From Helicobacter hepaticus ATCC 51449 (GTDB taxonomy: Bacteria; Campylobacterota; Campylobacteria; Campylobacterales; Helicobacteraceae), in contig NC_004917.1 of assembly GCF_000007905.1 (NCBI RefSeq), forward strand, positions 1,302,001 to 1,366,000: a stretch of 64,000 nt of DNA. Reading direction: 5' to 3'. This document shows, piece by piece, positions 41,696 through 48,705 of the stretch (position 1 is the first letter of the stretch; each line of letters starts with the position of its first letter). Below the pieces are notes generated by a model, which made no database searches, was not told the DNA's origin, and worked only from the letters and a program-made list of their open reading frames with translations. Made by a program: the position numbers and the translations under genes.

Positions 41696-41807
41696 TTAGA
41701 TTCAATGTCTAATCCTACTTTACAAAAAAAAAAAAAACGATACAATACGCAACGCAAGTAAAAGATACTTCATACAGAGAGGGGATATAATGCAAAACAC
41801 ACAAGAT
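41696..41807 (+). repeat. Direct repeat, copy 2: ychF tail, A14 tract, TACAAT box, small-ORF start
   Basis: A second copy of the 25629-25737 segment, in the same orientation. It keeps 17 bases from the end of ychF, including its stop codon, in a place where there is no ychF gene, so it was copied here. It has 14 A (41724-41737), the ACGATACAATACGCA box, a few extra bases, CTTCATACAGAGAGGGG, and the ATG at 41790. The remaining gap (41808-42047) is AT-rich, with no other ORF or RNA that I can support, and ends with the AAAGGAGACACA site of the next gene. Confidence 0.85.
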
Positions 41808-41831
41808 AAATTCATACCTATAAAACGCTAA
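41790..41831 (+). pseudogene. Truncated small ORF in repeat copy 2
   Basis: Encodes MQNTQDKFIPIKR and then stops. The first five residues equal those of the 49-residue ORF in copy 1, after which the sequences diverge. It is either a decayed duplicate or a leader peptide. No function is proposed. Confidence 0.45.
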
Positions 41832-42047
41832 ATTAAATAAAGATAATATTTTAATACAAAATTGAAGGCTACTAAAGTGGATTTAGATTCCAGAAGTAAA
41901 ACATCAAAAAGGAAATAAAGACACTAATTTAAAGCTATGAATTTTTATTTATTGTTATGCGTGATATATCAAATCAAAAAGCAAAAGCCTTGATATTATC
42001 TGCATATTCAATTCATAGTTGCAGAATATTTAACCAAAGGAGACACA

Positions 42048-43619
42048 ATGAAAACACTAGAGGATCTCAAGGCGATGAGTCAAGAACAAAAAGAAAAATT
42101 AAAATCTAAGTTGTTTAGTGCGGTGAGAAACAATAATTTGGATAGCGTGAGTGAGTTTTTCAAGGTTTATCCTGTGAAAGAAACTTTCTATGAAAAGTGC
42201 TTCGAGTATAATGAATCTTTCCTCGATCCTGTGGAACTTTTAGCTTGTGCGGGAAATAGCTCTAGTAAAAATTTTGCAATGCTTGAACTCCTTGAAAAGT
42301 GCGGACTAAGGGCAGATTATGAATATCGTGGTGATAATGCGCTTCTTGCGTATATTGACCTTGAGGGGAAAAAGAGAGAATCTGTGATTGAATACTTTTT
42401 AAACAAGGGCGCGAAGTGGGAAGTCTATGGCAGGAATGGTGAGACAAAATTGCATTTTTGGGCGAAGATGAATGAGGCACCTAATCTTGAATTTGCCCTC
42501 AAATATGGTGCGAATCCAAATGTGAAAAATATCCCGCCAACTCTAAGCGATGGCTGGGATTTGGGTGGTAAAAATATCGGAGCTACGCCTTTGATGTATG
42601 CTGGAAATTCTACATTCGCCCGTGAAGCACCAATGGGAGCTAGCATACAGCTGCTACTCAAGTATGGGGCGGAGGTCAATGCGGTGGGCTATATGGAAAA
42701 AAGCCACAAAGTTGAAAGGAATGGTAAAAGGATACTTGAAGGTAGAGGTGAGTATAGTGAGCCTCAATCTGTGCTGGATTATTGTGATGTGGCACAGAAT
42801 GAGGAACTTTTAAAAGCAGCAGGTGCGCGGAGCTGGGAACAGCTTATCAAGGAATATAATATCGATACGACTCTTACTGTGCCTGAACAGGTGAGAATCT
42901 ACTATGAGCGTTTGGAGGATAAGAGCTATCAAAAAACGCCCATAGAGATTGACGATGAAAAGCCAAAAACGCCAAAAACACTAAGAGATATTCACAAAGA
43001 TGAGGAATATTTTGATAGGTATATTAGGGCGGAAGAGAAGTTTTTGAAAAAATACAATGAGAGCCATAATATTTACAGCGAAAACTTTTGCATAGCAACG
43101 GCAATGTATTCTAGGGGTGATGATATAGAATCTATAAAGCAAGTCTTTGTAAAAAGTCTCAATGAATGGAAAAATAATTTTGATATAAGTGATTACACTA
43201 CAAATACTGAAAAACTTGCTGTGATGATTCTGTGCGATATGAATACTTCTTGGGTATTAGAGCAGCTTAATGTGAACGAGAGGGAAAAGGAGGACACATA
43301 TTATGATGATTGGTTGCTTCATTTTCTAGCGAGTAAGGGAGCGGAAAAGGACTTTTCAAAAATGGCGCAAAGTCTCAAAAAATACGATACGCTTAAGCTT
43401 TTTATTGAAACCAAAGAGAGCGATTATTTTAAAACCTATCTTAAGCAATGGTATAGCAAAAGCAGAGGTGATGCTTGGTGGGGAGATCATAAATATCCTG
43501 ACGAGAGATTAGTTTATAGTGGATATTGGAATTATGAAGGAGCAGCTGTTTTAAAAATCTTAGGTGTAGATAAAGAAGAATTTAAAGGCTATAAATATTT
43601 CCCGTATGATTTGATATAG
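42048..43619 (+). CDS. Ankyrin-PoNi fusion: probable orphan immunity protein (right module)
   Basis: A 523-residue cytosolic protein in three parts. Residues 1 to about 290 are an ankyrin-type region paralogous to the left-module protein (KLHFWAKMNEAPNLEFALKY, YGANPNVKN, ATPLMYAG, LLLKYGAEVNAV). A Lys/Pro/Glu linker follows (about 292-312). Residues 313-523 resemble the DUF1910/DUF1911 pair of PoNi immunity proteins: RDIHKDEEYFDRYIRAEEK, AMYSRGDDIESIKQVFVKSL, then DDWLLHFL, the KQWY region near 466, and the end motif SGYWNYEGAAVLKILG with KYFPYDL. PoNi proteins neutralise PoNe DNase toxins delivered by secretion systems. No PoNe gene is in the window. AAAGGAG precedes the start. Confidence 0.8.
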   Translation: MKTLEDLKAMSQEQKEKLKSKLFSAVRNNNLDSVSEFFKVYPVKETFYEKCFEYNESFLDPVELLACAGNSSSKNFAMLELLEKCGLRADYEYRGDNALLAYIDLEGKKRESVIEYFLNKGAKWEVYGRNGETKLHFWAKMNEAPNLEFALKYGANPNVKNIPPTLSDGWDLGGKNIGATPLMYAGNSTFAREAPMGASIQLLLKYGAEVNAVGYMEKSHKVERNGKRILEGRGEYSEPQSVLDYCDVAQNEELLKAAGARSWEQLIKEYNIDTTLTVPEQVRIYYERLEDKSYQKTPIEIDDEKPKTPKTLRDIHKDEEYFDRYIRAEEKFLKKYNESHNIYSENFCIATAMYSRGDDIESIKQVFVKSLNEWKNNFDISDYTTNTEKLAVMILCDMNTSWVLEQLNVNEREKEDTYYDDWLLHFLASKGAEKDFSKMAQSLKKYDTLKLFIETKESDYFKTYLKQWYSKSRGDAWWGDHKYPDERLVYSGYWNYEGAAVLKILGVDKEEFKGYKYFPYDLI

Positions 43620-43663
43620 GTTTGTTGTATAAATATGTTAAGTTTTGGGCACAAGGAGAGGGA

Positions 43664-44785
43664 ATGCGATATATTATAAGTTTGGTTATATCTGTGGCAT
43701 TAGTGTGTGCAAGTGATTTTACTCTGCCGCAATTTAAAGAAGCGTTTATAAAAAATGCTTTTTTGCAAACAAGTAAGGCAGATTTGGGTGGTGTGCTTCA
43801 ATGCGAGATGAGCACAAATGATAAGAAAATAAAGACAAATCATAATGCAAAAGCTGAATCTAAAGCTCTTTCTTTGATTGTGGATTCTATCCAAAAATCT
43901 CGCAAAATGCCTCTAAGGGACAACGCGGAGAATATCCCCCATATCAAAGAACTTGCGACATTGGCAAAAGATTCTACACTTGCTAAAGTCTATCTTATGC
44001 AATTGGCAATAATGGACACTCGCTCACCTTGCATTACTTGCTTACGCGTGGCAGAGGAACAAATAGGCTTTATTTTAACTTTTATGCCTGAAAAAATAAA
44101 TGATAGCAAGGTGTGGCATATTATAGATTTTACACATTCACAACCAAGCAAAGAGCTTTTAGGGCGGCTTGTGAGTCTAGATTCTTATGCTTTAAGTGGT
44201 GAAAAATTGCTGTGTGAGGGATTAAGTAAGCAAGATTCTCTCTTGCTTGTGAGTGCTTATGCGCATTTTGCACTCTCTGGGCTAAATACTCGTGCGCTTA
44301 ATGCTCTTATGCAGTCAGCACTTTGGGGCAATACAGACGCGGCAACTCTCATACTCTTTTTACTTGATAATGGTATTTATCTTCCTACTAATAAAATAGC
44401 GGCACAAATGCTTGAAATTGCCATTACAAATGGGGATTATCAAAATGCGCTTAAAAATAATCCTATGATTACAAAAAGCCTTGCAGTTACCGAGAGCAAT
44501 GCTTTAAGTAATATTTTTGAAAGTATTGCTCATTGGCGTTATGTGGCTAAGGGCATTATTTTACCAGCAACTGATAGTAGATACGCAAGACTTGATGATG
44601 AAGATAAAAAAGATATAGCACTCATTTGGTTTAATCTGATAAGTGCGAGTGCGATTGCAAGGCAAGGCATTTATGATATGGGAGATTCTATACAGCAGCA
44701 AACTTATAAGGATATTTTAGAATCTAAAATGCAGCTTAAGGACATTAGAGCATATCCATTCGTAAAAACTTATAGAGGACCTTAA
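43664..44785 (+). CDS. Secreted protein of unknown function
   Basis: 373 residues from the ATG at 43664 (MRYIISLVISVALVCASDFT), which has an AAGGAGAGGG site and a good signal peptide; the open frame back to 43622 lacks both. The mature part is mostly helical, with repeated helix-turn units (LNALMQSALWGNTDAATLIL, then AAQMLEIAITNGDYQNAL) that suggest an alpha-solenoid. It has four clear Cys outside the signal, two of them in SPCITCLRVAEE. It lies 44 bp after the ankyrin-PoNi gene and 69 bp before the flagellar promoter region. No family is recognised. Confidence 0.7.
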   Translation: MRYIISLVISVALVCASDFTLPQFKEAFIKNAFLQTSKADLGGVLQCEMSTNDKKIKTNHNAKAESKALSLIVDSIQKSRKMPLRDNAENIPHIKELATLAKDSTLAKVYLMQLAIMDTRSPCITCLRVAEEQIGFILTFMPEKINDSKVWHIIDFTHSQPSKELLGRLVSLDSYALSGEKLLCEGLSKQDSLLLVSAYAHFALSGLNTRALNALMQSALWGNTDAATLILFLLDNGIYLPTNKIAAQMLEIAITNGDYQNALKNNPMITKSLAVTESNALSNIFESIAHWRYVAKGIILPATDSRYARLDDEDKKDIALIWFNLISASAIARQGIYDMGDSIQQQTYKDILESKMQLKDIRAYPFVKTYRGP

Positions 44786-44797
44786 AAAAGCAAATAT

Positions 44798-44815
44798 TTG
44801 GAATATATTTTGCTT
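44798..44815 (+). promoter_or_regulatory. Sigma-54 (RpoN) promoter of flgBC-fliE
   Basis: TTGG at 44798-44801 and GC at 44812-44813, in TTGGAATATATTTTGCTT, give GG and GC exactly 10 bases apart, the RpoN -24/-12 spacing. It lies 40 bases before flgB. In H. pylori, flgB is a known member of the RpoN/FlgRS middle class, so the same control is expected here. Confidence 0.8.
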
Positions 44816-44854
44816 TCATATTTGCACAATATTGTGTAAAGAGAGGTTAAAAAT

Positions 44855-45289
44855 ATGGCTATTGCAGATATTTCAAAGGTTTATCCTATCGTCCATAAGG
44901 CGCTTGATTATCGTTCAATCCGTCAGGATATGATTGCGTCAAATCTTGCTAATGTTGATACGCCTTTTTATCGTCCTAAAGATGTCAATTTTGAACAATA
45001 TTTATCGCGAGAAAATAAAAAAATATTTGGCACTGCGCCTAGAAGCTATAAGCTTGAGCTTGCGAAAACTTCAAGCAAACACCTTGATACAAGACGCATA
45101 GATAAGGACACTGCTACAATGTTTTGGCGTGATGGACATTTGGCAAAAAATGACGGCAATAGCGTAGATTTAGACGTAGAAACAAGCGAAATGGGCAAAA
45201 ATAGCACAATGTATCAAGCTCTCACAAGTGCTTTGAAGAGGCATAAGGGTATTTTTGCTTATGCTATGGATTCAGGTAGAAATATCTAA
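44855..45289 (+). CDS. flgB: Flagellar basal-body rod protein FlgB
   Basis: A proximal rod subunit in the periplasm, 144 residues, exported by the flagellar type III apparatus. The N-terminal rod signature is IRQDMIASNLANVDTPFYRP and the C-terminal helix is VDLDVETSEMGKNSTMYQAL. It is first of a four-gene run (flgB, flgC, fliE, ftsI) whose order I recall from H. pylori. Expression is probably from the RpoN promoter upstream. Confidence 0.95.
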   Translation: MAIADISKVYPIVHKALDYRSIRQDMIASNLANVDTPFYRPKDVNFEQYLSRENKKIFGTAPRSYKLELAKTSSKHLDTRRIDKDTATMFWRDGHLAKNDGNSVDLDVETSEMGKNSTMYQALTSALKRHKGIFAYAMDSGRNI

Positions 45290-45307
45290 AATAATTAAGG
45301 AGCAAAT

Positions 45308-45799
45308 ATGTTTCTCTCAAGTTTTGATATTAGCGGTTATGGGCTTTCAGCGCAAAGAGTGCGTATTAATACGATTTCATCAAATATTGCCAATGCAAAC
45401 ACTACACGCACCGATGAGGGTGGTCCATATCGCAGAAGAGAAGTGATATTTCGTGCATTTGATTTTAATAAAGTATTAAATGAAAAATTGGGCAAAAATA
45501 ACCAGCAATTACGATATGAAGACCCATTAAATGAAGGCGATTTGGGAAAAGAACCAAAACCTGCTATAATGAGCGTTTATATTCCAAAAATCGTGCGTGA
45601 TGACAGGGAGCCGCTTATGAAATATGACCCAAGCCACCCAGATGCGAATTCTGAAGGTTATGTCGCTTATCCTAATGTTAATCCCGTTGTTGAAATGGCC
45701 GATTTAATAGAAGCAACTCGTGCATATCAAGCAAATGTTGCAGCATTTCAAAGTGCAAAGAATATGGCGAGCAATGCAATTACAATGTTTCAAGCATAG
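45308..45799 (+). CDS. flgC: Flagellar basal-body rod protein FlgC
   Basis: A proximal rod subunit, 163 residues. The N-terminal GLSAQRVRINTISSNIANAN and the C-terminal YVAYPNVNPVVEMADLIEAT and YQANVAAFQSAKNMASNAI match the family. AAGGAGCAA precedes the start, 18 bp after flgB. Confidence 0.95.
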   Translation: MFLSSFDISGYGLSAQRVRINTISSNIANANTTRTDEGGPYRRREVIFRAFDFNKVLNEKLGKNNQQLRYEDPLNEGDLGKEPKPAIMSVYIPKIVRDDREPLMKYDPSHPDANSEGYVAYPNVNPVVEMADLIEATRAYQANVAAFQSAKNMASNAITMFQA

Positions 45800-45808
45800 G
45801 AGAAATAG

Positions 45809-46120
45809 ATGTCTAATAAATTTGGTGTGATTACAAACGATATTCAACCTATTGGCACGAACAATAAGAATGTAGAAAATATAAAAAATCGGCAAGATGG
45901 ACTTGATTTTATTAAAACTCTTAAAGATTCTATTCAAGATGTCAATACAGAGCAACAAACTTCAGAAAAAGCTCTTGCAGATATAGCAAGTGGGCAAGTG
46001 AAAGATTTGCATCAAGCAGCAATTGCGATTAATCGTGCAGAAAATAGTATGAAAGTAATGCTTGAAGTGAGAAACAAAGCAATTAATGCTTATAAAGAGA
46101 TTTTAAGAACTCAAATTTAA
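45809..46120 (+). CDS. fliE: Flagellar hook-basal body protein FliE
   Basis: The junction between the MS ring and the rod, 103 residues. The family core is visible: FIKTLKDSIQDVNTEQQTSE, then QVKDLHQAAIAINRAENSMK and VRNKAINAYKEILRTQI at the C-terminus. It lies 9 bp after flgC and 8 bp before the ftsI-type gene. Confidence 0.94.
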   Translation: MSNKFGVITNDIQPIGTNNKNVENIKNRQDGLDFIKTLKDSIQDVNTEQQTSEKALADIASGQVKDLHQAAIAINRAENSMKVMLEVRNKAINAYKEILRTQI

Positions 46121-46128
46121 GGGCATTT

Positions 46129-47922
46129 GTGGCGTATTATGCGAAAAAAACAGGTGTGATTATATCTGTTTTTTTCTTGATTTTATTATGTTTTATTATT
46201 TTTCTTAGCATTGTGTATGTCAAAATAGTAACTCCACGCAAACTTCCTGCAGTAACGGCAACTAAGAGTGATACTTCGGTAAGAGGCAGTCTTTATACAA
46301 GTGATGGTTTTGAAGTCGCCTATAGTGATAAACTTTATAAAGCAAGTGTGAATACTCAAAGTATTGACCCAGATAAAAAAGAGCTATTTATCACACTTTT
46401 TTCCATATATAGCGGTATTCCTAAAGATGAGATTAGCAAAAAATTAGCCCAAAAGGGTTATGTGGTGCTTTCTTATACTCTTAATTCCGCTGTGGCGACA
46501 AATTTAAAGAATCTCAATCTTATCCTTATCCGTTATGACGTATTTCGTGAGTATGAAGATAAAAGAGGACGCGTGATACAAAAAATGGGACTTAGCATTG
46601 AAGTGAGCGGCAATAATAGAAATTATGTATATAAAAATATCCTTGAGCCGCTCATAGGCTATACGCGTAAATTTGAGAGCCAAAATATCACACGTGTTGA
46701 TGGTGTCAAGGGAGTAGAAAAATATTATAATGATATACTTTCTCCTAAGCAAGATGGCAATATCACGGGCAAACGCGATGTGGGCTTTAACGTCATTGCC
46801 AATAAATCAGCGCATATTCAAAGTAGGCAAGATGGTTTTGATGTTACGCTAAGTATTCCTTTAAGTTTGCAGCGTAAAATAGAGTTTGAACTTGATGAGG
46901 CAAAAAAACGTTATAAGGTGCGTGAGATTATTGCTGGAGTAATGGATTCTAAAACAGGTAAGATTCTTGCTCTTGCGACTTCAAATCGCTTTGACCCAAA
47001 GAATATTCAACAAAAAGATTATCCACATCTTAATCTCAATGCCATTGAATATTCTTATGAACCAGGCAGCACGATTAAACCTATCATCTATGCCATTTTG
47101 TTGCAAAAGGGTATGGTAAGCCCAAATGATATGATTGAGCTTGATAATGGTTACTACAAGTTAAAAAGTTATACTATACGCGATACTCATCCTCTCAAAA
47201 GCGCAAGTGCTGAAGATGTTATAGTGCGTTCTAGCAATATAGGTATGGTAAAAATCTCTAAAGATTTAAAGCCCAATGAATATCATATCGCACTCCACGC
47301 TTTTGGATTCGGGGAATTAAGCGGGATTGACTTGCCTTATGAAAAAACGGGTTTAGTGCCAAGCCCTAAAACTTTTAACAATGAAGTGTATCGTGCGAGT
47401 GTGAGCTATGGATATGGAATGAGAGCGACTTTTATACAGCTTTTGCGCTCTTATGCAATTTTTAGCAATGGTGGATACTTGATAACACCTCGTGTAAGCG
47501 AATATGTAACTTCTCCGAGTGGAGAAAAGTATATCCCTAAGCGACTTGAACCAATCGCTATTATTTCTCCACAAACAACGCAGCAAGTCTATCATACGCT
47601 TATTCAAGTTGTGCAAAAGGTTATTAAAATAGCCCAAGTAGAAGGTATTATTACTGGGGGTAAAACAGGCACGGCTAAAATCGCTCTTAATGGGAAATAT
47701 GATAGTAAGTATAATGGCTCATTTTTTGGCTTTGCACAAGATGAAAGTAATGCTTATACCATTGGTGTTGTGGCTTTTGAATCTGATATAAAAGATGATT
47801 ATTATGGCGCACGCACAGCTGCTCCGATTTTTAAACGCATTGTAGAAATTATGCTTGAAGATGGTTATCTCAAACGTATAGAATCTGCTCCTGTGCAGCC
47901 TAATGAAGCCCAAGCAATGTAA
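46129..47922 (+). CDS. ftsI: Penicillin-binding protein (FtsI/PBP2 transpeptidase)
   Basis: A septal peptidoglycan transpeptidase, 597 residues, starting with GTG at 46129 after AAGGG. One N-terminal membrane helix (about 8-30) anchors it. Residues about 40-250 are the PBP dimerisation region. The catalytic domain has GSTIKPIIYA (SxxK near residue 312), SSNIGM (SxN), and GGKTGTAK (KTG near residue 512). It is linked to the flagellar rod genes as I recall in H. pylori (ftsI after fliE). FtsI rather than the elongation PBP2 is chosen from context and length. Confidence 0.9.
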   Translation: MAYYAKKTGVIISVFFLILLCFIIFLSIVYVKIVTPRKLPAVTATKSDTSVRGSLYTSDGFEVAYSDKLYKASVNTQSIDPDKKELFITLFSIYSGIPKDEISKKLAQKGYVVLSYTLNSAVATNLKNLNLILIRYDVFREYEDKRGRVIQKMGLSIEVSGNNRNYVYKNILEPLIGYTRKFESQNITRVDGVKGVEKYYNDILSPKQDGNITGKRDVGFNVIANKSAHIQSRQDGFDVTLSIPLSLQRKIEFELDEAKKRYKVREIIAGVMDSKTGKILALATSNRFDPKNIQQKDYPHLNLNAIEYSYEPGSTIKPIIYAILLQKGMVSPNDMIELDNGYYKLKSYTIRDTHPLKSASAEDVIVRSSNIGMVKISKDLKPNEYHIALHAFGFGELSGIDLPYEKTGLVPSPKTFNNEVYRASVSYGYGMRATFIQLLRSYAIFSNGGYLITPRVSEYVTSPSGEKYIPKRLEPIAIISPQTTQQVYHTLIQVVQKVIKIAQVEGIITGGKTGTAKIALNGKYDSKYNGSFFGFAQDESNAYTIGVVAFESDIKDDYYGARTAAPIFKRIVEIMLEDGYLKRIESAPVQPNEAQAM

Positions 47923-47972
47923 GTAAAATATTGATAATGACAAAAGATTCTAAAAAGATTACTCATAAAGAC

Positions 47973-47978
47973 TATAAT
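47973..47978 (+). promoter_or_regulatory. Possible -10 box for the Dsb-like gene
   Basis: TATAAT, in GACTATAATCGC, 28 bases before the ATG at 48007. The preceding gap has no strong -35. Confidence 0.4.
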
Positions 47979-48006
47979 CGCATATTTTTAAAAATAAGGA
48001 GCACAA

Positions 48007-48705
48007 ATGAACATTGTAAAAGGATTAATCGCATTATTTTTTATATGGAGTATAGGGTATGGTGCGGCTGATAAGGCAGAGCTACAAAAAACACTCCAAG
48101 CAAATAAGATTCAAGGAAATATCGTCTCTAGTAGTGATTTAGGGAGTGGTTTGAGTATGGTTATAGTGGAGGTTAATAATCAACAAGCGCCATTTCTTGC
48201 TACTGATGATGGTAAAATGATATTTCAAGCTGAAGTGTTAATTGCTCAAGATAAAAGCACAGAATCTCGTGTGCAAGAGTTTTATAAAAATTTATATGAA
48301 AAAGAAAAGCTAAGAATTAGCGCAAAACTTAAGGAGGTTTTTAAAGCCCAAAAAGCCAATGTTTTTACCTTTAAAGCAAAAAAGCCAAGCAACAAAACTA
48401 TTTATATCGTATCTGATTTTAACTGCCCTTATTGCCAAAGAGAATTTGCAAATCTTGATAAACGTTTAGAAAGCGCAAATGTAGAACTTTTGGTCGTAGG
48501 CTTTTTGGGTGAAGATTCTATACTTAAAGCTGCAAATGCGCTAAAAAATAAAAGCGGTAATCAAGCCAAAGATATTGCTATGCTTCAAAAGCTTTATACG
48601 CCTAAATCTAAAGGACAATCTATGGATATAAAAGCAGCTATGGCACTTACACAAGCGGTGGCAGATACGGGTGTGCGCTCCGTGCCTTATATCATTGAGC
48701 CTTAA
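48007..48705 (+). CDS. Periplasmic thioredoxin-fold thiol:disulfide oxidoreductase (Dsb type)
   Basis: A 232-residue protein with a signal peptide (ends IGYGAAD near residue 20) and an N-terminal domain of about 110 residues, as in DsbC/DsbG-like proteins. A thioredoxin-fold region then carries the redox pair NCPYCQREF (CPYC). The conserved cis-proline is in VRSVPYIIEP, but the protein ends there, without the final strand and helix usual in this fold. The stop codon overlaps the stop of the convergent DUF2339 gene (shared TTAA). It might still be functional if the C-terminus is naturally short. Confidence 0.8.
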   Translation: MNIVKGLIALFFIWSIGYGAADKAELQKTLQANKIQGNIVSSSDLGSGLSMVIVEVNNQQAPFLATDDGKMIFQAEVLIAQDKSTESRVQEFYKNLYEKEKLRISAKLKEVFKAQKANVFTFKAKKPSNKTIYIVSDFNCPYCQREFANLDKRLESANVELLVVGFLGEDSILKAANALKNKSGNQAKDIAMLQKLYTPKSKGQSMDIKAAMALTQAVADTGVRSVPYIIEP

